Origin: Verrucomicrobiota bacterium
GTDB lineage: Bacteria > Verrucomicrobiota > Verrucomicrobiia > Opitutales > Opitutaceae
Assembly: GCA_023391285.1 (NCBI GenBank)
Contig: JAEWBF010000133.1
Location: forward strand, 62,001 to 126,000
Direction: 5' to 3'
Length of the DNA stretch: 64,000 nt
The notes under the pieces were generated by a model. It worked only from the letters and a program-made list of their open reading frames with translations, had not been told where the DNA came from and made no database searches. Numbering within the stretch: position 1 is the first letter of the stretch; the number at the start of each line of letters is the position of its first letter. A program made the position numbers and the translations under genes. Positions 41,948-49,410 of the stretch are shown in pieces.

Positions 41948-43198
41948 TCACTCGGCGGAAGCGGATGATGCAGCGGCGGTGGCGGACACACCCCGCCCTT
42001 CGGGCACCTCTCTTTTTAGAGGGGGCTTCGGTTGTGCTGCGTTTCGGGAGGCCGATGAGCGGCGTTTCGCGAAGGTGAAGAGGTGGAGGCCGAATTGGAC
42101 GAGGAAGCCGAGGGTCATCGCGACGCAGGCGATGTAGGGGAGAAGCCAGCTCGGGTTGCGGACGACCTGGAGGATGGACGTGGTGTCGTTGTTTTCGAAA
42201 CCGGCTTGGTAGAACGTGAGGCCCGCGTAGCGCAGCGGGTTGTTCATGAAGATCAGGACCTCGCGATCGTCGATGCCATCCGGCGTAGTGAGGCGGACGC
42301 GGCTGGAGAAGTTTTTTGGGATGTTGGTGCCGGCGTAGCGATCGTGGGAAAACTTCAGCAACGAAAGGGAGAACGGCATGTAGTGGCGGGCGAAGCGGAG
42401 AGAGATCGCGTAGTTGCGACCCGCGTGTTCGAAGCGTTGCGGCTCGAGGAGGAGCGTGGAAACGAGGTAGGTGCCGAGCGAACCTTCGGGCCCGATGAGA
42501 TCGACGAAGGCGGACGGCATGTTGCGCTCGTCCTGCTTGTAGGTGATCGGCTGCGGCGTGGCGATGAGCTGGGAGCCGACGCCGGCGGTGGCGTGAGAGG
42601 CGGGCGCGTGAGGGTTGGCGCGGCGGAGCTGCAGGGTGGAATTCGGGTAGAAGTGGCGGATGGCGACGCGAAACGGGAGGCTCGGGTGTTGAGCGGAGGC
42701 GTGTTCGGCGAGGATGGCCTCGGGGATGGCGGTGACGCGGTCGGTGTCGGCATCGGTGGTGTCGACGATGGCGAGTTCGACGGCGCGGTAACTTTCGGCG
42801 TAGTTCTTCGTTTCGCCGTGGCCGAGACGCATGTGATATTCGTCTTGGAAGACGCCGGTGAAGAGCTCGCCGAGGAGCAGGACGACGAGGCCGGAGTGGA
42901 CGAGATAGATGCCGGATTTCCGCCAGGTGAGTTTGAACCGGAAGAGGTGAGCGGCGACGAGATTCGCGAGAAGGAGGACGCCGAGGGTGTAGCCGCCGGG
43001 AAAGATTGCGAGGGAGAGGTCGCCGACGGGCCAGAAAACAGCCCAGCAGTGGAAGTATTTTTCCTGCACGGCCCAGACGCCGATGTTCACCTGGTCGAGC
43101 GTCGCGGCGAAGACGAGGACGATGGAGAGCGCGATAAGAGCGACGGTGAGTTTGAGCGAAGTAAAGATGTCGCGGAGGTCGCGGAGAAAGGTGCGCAT
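41948..43198 (-). CDS. resB: ResB-like cytochrome c biogenesis protein
   Basis: The 416-residue product (MRTFLRDLRDIFTSLKLTVA) has the ResB layout. The N-terminal membrane helix is SLKLTVALIALSIVLVFAAT, with two more around AIFPGGYTLGVLLLANLVAA and SGIYLVHSGLVVLLLGELFT. A large periplasmic domain with LRYAGLTFYQAGFENNDTTS follows, then a last helix (YIACVAMTLGFLVQFGLHLF). It works with CcsA as the apocytochrome and heme chaperone. The final 20 or so residues (KREVPEGRGVS) are encoded by a dispersed repeat at 41979, an unusual tail. Confidence 0.93.
   Translation of the reverse strand: MRTFLRDLRDIFTSLKLTVALIALSIVLVFAATLDQVNIGVWAVQEKYFHCWAVFWPVGDLSLAIFPGGYTLGVLLLANLVAAHLFRFKLTWRKSGIYLVHSGLVVLLLGELFTGVFQDEYHMRLGHGETKNYAESYRAVELAIVDTTDADTDRVTAIPEAILAEHASAQHPSLPFRVAIRHFYPNSTLQLRRANPHAPASHATAGVGSQLIATPQPITYKQDERNMPSAFVDLIGPEGSLGTYLVSTLLLEPQRFEHAGRNYAISLRFARHYMPFSLSLLKFSHDRYAGTNIPKNFSSRVRLTTPDGIDDREVLIFMNNPLRYAGLTFYQAGFENNDTTSILQVVRNPSWLLPYIACVAMTLGFLVQFGLHLFTFAKRRSSASRNAAQPKPPLKREVPEGRGVSATAAASSASAE
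41979..42026. repeat. GCGGACACACCCC dispersed element, copy 2 (in resB)
   Basis: GCGGACACACCCCG is followed by a small CCCTTCGGG hairpin and CTCTCT-TTTT-AGAGGGG. It matches copy 1 at 10206 in order and in the first 14 bases, and here supplies the C-terminal tail of ResB. Confidence 0.65.
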
Positions 43199-43283
43199 GG
43201 CAAAAGGACGATAATTGGGGGCGAGGGGGCGCAGGTATTGCTTATCTGGATATCCGTGGGGTCGGAATGACAGGACGGGTCGA

Positions 43284-43880
43284 TCAGGGGGCGGGTCGCA
43301 GGGTTTTCAGGAAATCGATGAAGGCGAATTTTTCCGCCGCGACGAGCGCATCGGGACCGGTGAGTTTGACGAACCACGTGGCGCCTTCGTGCGGAGCGAT
43401 GGCGGCGAGCATGCGCGTGCCGTTGTGTGCGAGATCGACGTAGTCGATGTGGAGGCCGCCGGAGTCGAGGTGGGTGAGCGTTCCGGGAAACTCGGCGGCG
43501 GAAATGGGGCCGAGTCCGATTTGGGAGCGCCAGCGGTTGACGTTGGCGAGGTCGCCGCCGACGTCGCCGGGGAAAGCGGTGATGGAAAGATCGGCGGTGG
43601 GTCCCGACGCGGGGCCGATGACGTAGCTGCCCTTGCGAACGGAGCCGCCGGGTTTGGACTGCCACGAAGCGGGGGCGGTCCAGGTGAGATCGTGGGTGCC
43701 TGAGGAAACGGGAACGGAGCTGGTCGCCTGATCCGGGTTGGGGGGCGTGGGTGTAGCGTGTGCGGCGGAGGCGTCGGTCGACGCTTCCTTGGGAATGCGG
43801 TAGGTGACGATGGTGTCGTTACGGCAGGCTCCGAGGAGAAGAGGCAGAGCGACGAGCAAGGCGGCGGGGCGGAGGGGCAT
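43284..43880 (-). CDS. lipoprotein, unknown function
   Basis: The 198-residue protein starts at ATG 43880 (MPLRPAALLVALPLLLGACR) with a lipobox LLGAC. A low-complexity Thr/Pro linker is followed by a compact domain with LTWTAPASWQSKPGGSVRKG, DLSITAFPGDVGGDLANVNR and LNRWRSQIGLGPIS-like segments. It ends in FIDFLKTLRPAP. It is transcribed towards resB with an 85-base gap and may share its promoter, so a link to cytochrome maturation is possible. Confidence 0.82.
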   Translation of the reverse strand: MPLRPAALLVALPLLLGACRNDTIVTYRIPKEASTDASAAHATPTPPNPDQATSSVPVSSGTHDLTWTAPASWQSKPGGSVRKGSYVIGPASGPTADLSITAFPGDVGGDLANVNRWRSQIGLGPISAAEFPGTLTHLDSGGLHIDYVDLAHNGTRMLAAIAPHEGATWFVKLTGPDALVAAEKFAFIDFLKTLRPAP

Positions 43881-43958
43881 GGGTGGAAGTGTCGCGGACG
43901 ATGATGCCTCAGGCGCGGGCGGGCTGCTGCGCATTCCTTGTGTTGTGGTGAGCGCGGC

Positions 43959-44028
43959 TTGGCCGGGCGGACAAGAAACGCGAAGAACATCGAAGGGATG
44001 ACCGCCGCTTTTTCGCGCTCCCGGCCAA
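43959..44028. promoter_or_regulatory. nested long-range stem in the divergent cytochrome leader
   Basis: TTGGCCGGG (43959-43967) and its exact complement CCCGGCCAA (44020-44028) enclose a second pair, CGCGAA (43979) with TTCGCG (44012). The gap (43881-44144) separates the lipoprotein and ccsA genes from the cytochrome genes and must hold both promoters. Confidence 0.4.
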
Positions 44029-44144
44029 ACGCTGCACGCAACTCAACAAACGATGCGGAGTCAGTGAGGGGCAGAAGCGGGCATGATCACGTGGGATTTG
44101 CCATGCGACGTCTCGCCACTCAACGTATCCACAACCCCATAACG

Positions 44145-44486
44145 ATGATGAACACTACCTCGAAAATCGCCCTTGCCGGACTCGCCCTCGTTTTCGGCGC
44201 GACCTTCAGCGTTGCCGCTCCCGTGGCGGAGAACTGGGAAAATCACTGCCAAAAATGTCACGGCGCCGACGGCAAAGGGCAGACGAAGGCCGGAAAGCGC
44301 CTCAAGGTAAAAGACTATACGGATGCGAAAGTGCAGGCGGAGATGACGGACGAGGAAATCATTCGCATCACGGCCGAAGGCGTGAAGGACGAGAATGGCA
44401 AAGAGAAGATGAAAGGCTTCAAGGACGAGCTCTCCGAGCAGGAGATCAAAGACTTCGTGGCGTTCATTCGCGCATTCAAGGGATGA
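44145..44486 (+). CDS. monoheme cytochrome c, periplasmic
   Basis: The 113-residue precursor (MMNTTSKIALAGLALVFGAT) has a signal peptide ending SVAAP. One heme motif, CQKCH, begins the mature domain; a methionine in KMKGFKDELS is the probable sixth ligand. It is a small class I-type cytochrome suited to carry electrons between the inner-membrane quinol-oxidising cytochrome at 44568 and other periplasmic partners. It begins the cytochrome cluster, and a strong hairpin at 44502 separates it from the NapC-like gene. Confidence 0.93.
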   Translation: MMNTTSKIALAGLALVFGATFSVAAPVAENWENHCQKCHGADGKGQTKAGKRLKVKDYTDAKVQAEMTDEEIIRITAEGVKDENGKEKMKGFKDELSEQEIKDFVAFIRAFKG

Positions 44487-44501
44487 GATGACTCAAATCG
44501 C

Positions 44502-44545
44502 GCCCGGGTGCGGCGGACGGCCTCGTGAGCAGTCCGAACCCGGGC
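44502..44545 (+). promoter_or_regulatory. intercistronic hairpin between the cytochrome genes
   Basis: GCCCGGGT pairs with ACCCGGGC and CGGAC with GTCCG, giving a 13-bp interrupted stem with no T-run. It follows the monoheme gene's stop and precedes the NapC-like start, and is more likely an mRNA stability or processing site than a terminator. Confidence 0.45.
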
Positions 44546-44567
44546 ACAGGACCTCTACGACCTGACG

Positions 44568-46046
44568 ATGTCGACCGATCCTAGAACCGCGCCGCGTTCG
44601 CGTTCGCATTTCAACAACTGGATCAGCGCAATCGGGTTCGTGGTGGCGGTGGGTGCGCTGTTCTCGTTCGCCCTGCTGGTGTGGATGGATTTTACGCAGG
44701 GCGACAAGAACCCGTATCTGGGAATCTTCACGTATATTGTCGCGCCGGTCTTTTTGATCGGCGGGTTGGCGCTGGCGGCGCTCGGGGCGTGGCTGCAGCG
44801 GCGCTGGGCGATCAAGCACGCGGCGACGATGCCGGACAAGTGGCGGCTGGATTTCAGTCAGCCGAAGCAGCGGCGGATGATGACGCTGTTTGGGATCGGG
44901 GCGACAGGCTTTCTGTTGTTGAGCGCGTTTGGCAGCTATCAGACGTATCACTATTCGGAATCGGTGCAGTTTTGCGGCGAGGTGTGCCACAAGGCGATGA
45001 ATCCCGAGCTGGTGACGTATCAGCGCGGATCGCACGCGCGAGTGGACTGCGTGGAGTGCCACATCGGCTCCGGCGCGGAGTGGTTTTTCAAGGCGAAGAT
45101 CAATGGGGTGCACCAGCTGATCGCGTATACGTTGGACAACTACAACCGGCCGATCGAAACGCCGTTGAAAAACCTGCGGCCGGCCCAGGATATTTGCGAG
45201 AAGTGTCACTGGCCGGAGAAGTTTCACGGCAACGTCGATATCAACTACACGCACTTTCTCTCCGATCGGAAGAATACGCCCTACAGCGTGCGGATGCTGA
45301 TGCACGTGAACCAGAGCAACCCCGACGCGCCGGCGGGCGGGATTCACTGGCATGTGAACGAGAACGAGAAGGTCGAATACTATGCGACCGACGAAAAGCG
45401 GCAGGAGATCCCGTGGATGCGCGTGACCAACGTGCGGGACGGCAGCACGCGAGTGTTCAAGATCGATGAGTTCGAAGGCGAGCCGCCGGCGGACAAGATT
45501 CGCGTGATGGACTGCATGGATTGCCACAACCGGCCGGCGCACGTGTTTCCGACGGCGAACGACGTGGTGGAACGCGCGATGGCCTCGGGCGCGCTCAGCA
45601 CGCAGCTGCCCAACATCAAGCGCGAGGCGGTGAAGGCGATGGAGCAGGAGATGGCGACCGACGCGGAAGCGTCGGGCAAGATCGCGGCGTATCTGCAGTC
45701 CAAATACAGCGGGCATCCGCATCTGCCGAGCGCGATCGAGACGGTGCAGCGGTTGTTCTCGACTTCGATTTTCCCGGAGCGGAAGGCGGACTGGCGGGTT
45801 TACCCAAACAATATCGGGCATAAGGACTGGCTGGGTTGCTTCCGTTGTCATGACGACAAACACAAGAGCGCGACCGGCGAAGGCGTGCGGTCGAGCGACT
45901 GCAATTCGTGCCACACGATTCTCTCGCAGGGGACGGGTCCGCAGCTGGAGCTCTTGTCGGCGACGGGATTGGAATTCGAACATCCGGGCGGCGAGTTGGA
46001 CCCGGAGCTCTCGTGTTCCGATTGTCACAACGGCGGCAATCAGTGA
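44568..46046 (+). CDS. NapC/NirT-like multiheme membrane cytochrome c
   Basis: The 492-residue product has three N-terminal membrane helices (about residues 18-40, 52-76 and 106-128) and a large periplasmic heme domain. Heme motifs are C136GEVCH (CX3CH), CVECH (161), CEKCH, CMDCH, CFRCH, CNSCH and CSDCH near the C-terminus, seven sites in all. The conserved NapC-like quinol-site region follows the first heme (KAMNPELVTYQRGSHARVDC). It should oxidise menaquinol and pass electrons to the periplasm. It is preceded by the monoheme cytochrome and followed by an outer-membrane cytochrome and porin. Confidence 0.93.
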   Translation: MSTDPRTAPRSRSHFNNWISAIGFVVAVGALFSFALLVWMDFTQGDKNPYLGIFTYIVAPVFLIGGLALAALGAWLQRRWAIKHAATMPDKWRLDFSQPKQRRMMTLFGIGATGFLLLSAFGSYQTYHYSESVQFCGEVCHKAMNPELVTYQRGSHARVDCVECHIGSGAEWFFKAKINGVHQLIAYTLDNYNRPIETPLKNLRPAQDICEKCHWPEKFHGNVDINYTHFLSDRKNTPYSVRMLMHVNQSNPDAPAGGIHWHVNENEKVEYYATDEKRQEIPWMRVTNVRDGSTRVFKIDEFEGEPPADKIRVMDCMDCHNRPAHVFPTANDVVERAMASGALSTQLPNIKREAVKAMEQEMATDAEASGKIAAYLQSKYSGHPHLPSAIETVQRLFSTSIFPERKADWRVYPNNIGHKDWLGCFRCHDDKHKSATGEGVRSSDCNSCHTILSQGTGPQLELLSATGLEFEHPGGELDPELSCSDCHNGGNQ

Positions 46047-46320
46047 TCGGCGGGCGAGGGCCAGCCGTGGTGTCATCGCTGCAGGTTCGGGTGGATTCCC
46101 GGATCGAATCTCCGAGATCTGGCGAGAGGGAGAGAGTTGCAGCTGTGCACGATTTGTCCTTGGTGATGCGCGTTCTTTGTCCCCAAGGAATGCAGCAACG
46201 CCTGCGGTGAGCTCGCCAAACGATGCGTAGCCCGTCGTCGGCCGTTTCCGATAAGATCATCACGCTCCAAACCGGAATCCCCGATGTGGGAAATCGCTTA
46301 GCCGACCAACGCTTCCTCTT
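46047..46320. other. 274-base intergenic stretch in the cytochrome cluster
   Basis: No gene is seen. A possible stem-loop pairs TCCTTGG (46157) with CCAAGGA (46183). There may be a second promoter for the outer-membrane cytochrome and porin genes, but no clear hexamers are visible. Confidence 0.35.
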
Positions 46321-47103
46321 ATGACCCCTCGTATTCGTTGCACCAAAAACACCCTGTTGTTCGGCGGTGTGGCCGTTTGGGGCCTGCTGCTGATCGGCTG
46401 CGTGACCGCGAATCGCACCCTGCTTGCTCCGCCCGCGACTGTGCCGGGAGCGACGTTCGTCGGCACACAAGCCTGCACGGAATGCCACGAGAACGTGACG
46501 TCGGCATTTCATGACGCGACGCACGCAAAGCTCATGACGCAGGGCGATCATGCGCTCGGCATCGGTTGCGAAACCTGTCACGGGCCGGGCAGCGCGCACG
46601 TGAAGTCGGGCGGCGAGCTGGGCACGATTGTGAATCCGGGGAGTTCGCCGGAGACGTGTTTCCAGTGCCATCTCGACAAGCGCGGTGAGTTCGCGGCTCC
46701 GCACGCGCATCCGGTGTTGGAAGGGAAGGTGAGCTGCAACGATTGCCACAATCCTCATTCGGGCGATGCGGTGATCGGTGGCGGCACGGATCTCGTGTCC
46801 GCCGACGCTTCCTGCCTGAGCTGCCACGAGGCGCAGCGTGGGCCGTTTGTGTTCGAGCATGAGGCGCTGCGCGACAATTGCACGACCTGCCACAACCCGC
46901 ACGGAACGGTGAACGCGAAGATGCTGAAATCTCGCAACCAGACCTTGTGCCTGCAGTGCCACTTCCAGCAGCAGACCGCCACCGGTCAGCTGATGATCGG
47001 CGGCCGCGATCACGCCGCCTTCGTCCAGCGCGGCACCTGCTGGACCGCCGGCTGCCACGAGGCGGTCCACGGCTCGCACGTCAATTCGTCGCTTCGCTTC
47101 TAA
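46321..47103 (+). CDS. octaheme lipoprotein cytochrome c, MtrA/DmsE-like
   Basis: The 260-residue protein (MTPRIRCTKNTLLFGGVAVW) has a lipobox LLIGC27. Heme motifs in order are CTECH, CETCH, CFQCH, CNDCH, CLSCH, CTTCH, CLQCH and finally CWTAGCH (CX4CH), eight in all. The spacing with many distal His residues (HATHAKL, HAHPVL, HEALRD) matches the DmsE/MtrA family that inserts into an outer-membrane barrel. It is 30 bases upstream of the beta-barrel gene, consistent with a porin-cytochrome pair. Confidence 0.93.
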   Translation: MTPRIRCTKNTLLFGGVAVWGLLLIGCVTANRTLLAPPATVPGATFVGTQACTECHENVTSAFHDATHAKLMTQGDHALGIGCETCHGPGSAHVKSGGELGTIVNPGSSPETCFQCHLDKRGEFAAPHAHPVLEGKVSCNDCHNPHSGDAVIGGGTDLVSADASCLSCHEAQRGPFVFEHEALRDNCTTCHNPHGTVNAKMLKSRNQTLCLQCHFQQQTATGQLMIGGRDHAAFVQRGTCWTAGCHEAVHGSHVNSSLRF

Positions 47104-47133
47104 CCCCGACTGTCACCTCAACTCACCCGCGCC

Positions 47134-49170
47134 ATGCACCGCTTTCGCTCCTGCGCCCTCTGGGCCCTCCTGCTCGCTCCGGCCGCGTTGTTCGGCCAGA
47201 CTGTGACGACGAGTGGCGTTATCACTGTCGCCGTCGGCGGCGCCTTGCACGAAGGCGACCGTCCGGCGTTTCATCAAATGCTCCAGCGCAACAAGGATGT
47301 GATGGGCGGGCTGGAGGAGTATCGCCTCACGCGGGAAGGCGAGGACGACATCTTCAAGTTCGACGCGCGCGTGTTGCCGTTCGACTACGACTATCGCATC
47401 GCGGGCCGCTACGAGAAGTTGGAGAAGTTTTATGTCGATGCCGGATTCGAGCACTTTCGAGTTTGGTATGACGGCTCTGGCGGAGTGTTTCGGCCGCGCG
47501 ATATTCGGTTCACGCTTTTCGACGAAGAGCTGGGCATCGATCGCAGCAAAGCCTGGATCGAAGTCGGCGCTTACACGTCGAACCAGACGCTGATCCGTCT
47601 GCGTTACCAGCGCAACGAGCGCAGTGGCACGAAAAGCACGACGCACTGGGGCGACACGAATCTGGTCGGGGCGCCGTATGGCACGCGCAATATTGTGCCG
47701 GGCTTCTATGATATCGATGAAGTGACGCAGACCCTCTCGCTCGACGTCGGCAATCAGTCGCAGCCGAATCAGAAGTGGAATGTCGGCACGCGTTATTCGG
47801 AAACTCAGCTGAACAACAAACGCTACAATCGCCGCCGGCCCTTCGAGAATGCCGATCGCATCGTGACGCAGAAGGACGGCACGGCGAACGATCTCTGGGC
47901 GACGCACGGATTTTATCAGCGCACGATCAACGAGCAGCTGACGGTGTCCGGCGGCGCGCTGATCACGAAACTCGATACGTTGATCCATGGCAGCCGCATC
48001 TATGGGCAGACTTACGATCCGGTGTTTGATCCGGCCTTCGTGCGCCGCCAGCAGCGCGATGAAGGGTTCTTCGATCTAGAAGGCCACGCCGAGCTGAAGC
48101 AGACGGTGCTCAACTTGAACGCGGTTTACACGCCGCGGAAGCATTGGACGGTGCGTCCGAGCTTCCGTTACGAGAACCTCCATCAGGAGACGCTCGCGGA
48201 ATTCATGGAGACCAATTTCGGCGCGCCGCCCGCGACGGCGGCCATCTTGGAAGACGTCGAAGGCGAGCACGACAAGGATTGGGACGAGTTCGCCGAAGCG
48301 ATCGAGGTGCGCTACACCGGGAAGCCGAACTGGGTTTTCAGCGGAGAAGCGGAATGGGTGCAGGGCAGCGGCGAACTGCATGAAGAGCGCATCATTCATC
48401 ACACGGGCCAGAAAACCGTCGACCGCTCGATGGACAACGAACGCAACACCCAGAAATATTCGCTCAACGCGAACTGGTATGCGAAGCCGGGCCTCACGTT
48501 TGCGGCGCAGTATTATTTCAAGGTGAAGGTAAACGATTACGACGCGGTGCGGGACAACACGCCCGTGACTGGCGGCGATCGATATCCGGCGTATATCACG
48601 GACCAGGATTTCGAGACGCACGACGTGAACTTCCGCATGACCTGGCGGCCGATCTCGAAGCTGAGCCTGGTGTCGCGTTACGATTACCAGCAGTCGACGA
48701 TCAACAGCATCGAGGCGGGGCTCGCTCCGGTGGAGAGTTCCGAACTCACCGCGCACATCATCAGCCAGAGCGTGACGTGGAGCCCCACGAATCGCCTCTA
48801 TCTGACGGGCAACGTGAATCTCACCTACGATCAGCTGAAGACGCCGGCGTATCGATTCGTCCAGCACGGCGACAACAATTACGTGAACGTGGTGCTCGGC
48901 GGCGGTTACGTGCTGACGGATCGCGACGATCTGCTGCTCGATTACTCGCTCTTCCGCTCGTCGAACTTCATCGACAACTCCGCTTTTTCGCTGCCCTACG
49001 GCGCGAGCCAGAGACAGGAAGCGACCTATCTGACATGGAAGCGCCGCCAGAGCGAAACGCTGATCTATACCGTGAAGTATGGCTATGTGACGAACCGCGA
49101 TGAGACGTGGCCCGGCCTGAACGACTTCGATGCGCACGTGCTCTACGGAAAAGTGCAGTTCATCTTCTGA
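47134..49170 (+). CDS. MtrB/PioB-like outer membrane beta-barrel
   Basis: The 678-residue protein (MHRFRSCALWALLLAPAALF) has a signal peptide ending LFG-Q and then a long barrel of alternating beta strands, such as TLIRLRYQRNERSGTKSTTH and LSLVSRYDYQQSTINSIEAG. It ends in the aromatic KVQFIF typical of outer-membrane barrels. The family of decaheme-associated porins holds an MtrA-type cytochrome in its lumen and lets electrons cross the outer membrane. Its position directly after the octaheme lipoprotein supports that. Overall sequence similarity to MtrB is weak by eye; strand pattern and context carry the call. A terminator follows at 49201. Confidence 0.88.
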   Translation: MHRFRSCALWALLLAPAALFGQTVTTSGVITVAVGGALHEGDRPAFHQMLQRNKDVMGGLEEYRLTREGEDDIFKFDARVLPFDYDYRIAGRYEKLEKFYVDAGFEHFRVWYDGSGGVFRPRDIRFTLFDEELGIDRSKAWIEVGAYTSNQTLIRLRYQRNERSGTKSTTHWGDTNLVGAPYGTRNIVPGFYDIDEVTQTLSLDVGNQSQPNQKWNVGTRYSETQLNNKRYNRRRPFENADRIVTQKDGTANDLWATHGFYQRTINEQLTVSGGALITKLDTLIHGSRIYGQTYDPVFDPAFVRRQQRDEGFFDLEGHAELKQTVLNLNAVYTPRKHWTVRPSFRYENLHQETLAEFMETNFGAPPATAAILEDVEGEHDKDWDEFAEAIEVRYTGKPNWVFSGEAEWVQGSGELHEERIIHHTGQKTVDRSMDNERNTQKYSLNANWYAKPGLTFAAQYYFKVKVNDYDAVRDNTPVTGGDRYPAYITDQDFETHDVNFRMTWRPISKLSLVSRYDYQQSTINSIEAGLAPVESSELTAHIISQSVTWSPTNRLYLTGNVNLTYDQLKTPAYRFVQHGDNNYVNVVLGGGYVLTDRDDLLLDYSLFRSSNFIDNSAFSLPYGASQRQEATYLTWKRRQSETLIYTVKYGYVTNRDETWPGLNDFDAHVLYGKVQFIF

Positions 49171-49200
49171 GATTTGGGTTTGGTAACAGCAGAATAGAAC

Positions 49201-49234
49201 CGCCGGCGCTCGCGAAGCGCCGGCGTTTGTTTTT
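49201..49234 (+). terminator. Rho-independent terminator of the porin-cytochrome cluster
   Basis: CGCCGGCGCT-CGCGA-AGCGCCGGCG is a perfect 10-bp stem with a 5-base loop, followed by TTTGTTTTT. It lies 30 bases after the porin stop codon. Confidence 0.92.
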
Positions 49235-49410
49235 GGGAAGGGCAATGAGGGCGGCGGAGGCGTGGCGGAAAGCGTGATGACACACTTGATGCAATAATTG
49301 GGCAATATACGGCTTGCGGTAATTGCAGCTAATTGGCCGAGTTCGCGCGTCCCAGTCTCGCGATACCCCGATTCGTCCTGCGCGGGGCTCCACTTCAACT
49401 CCCCCCGCCC

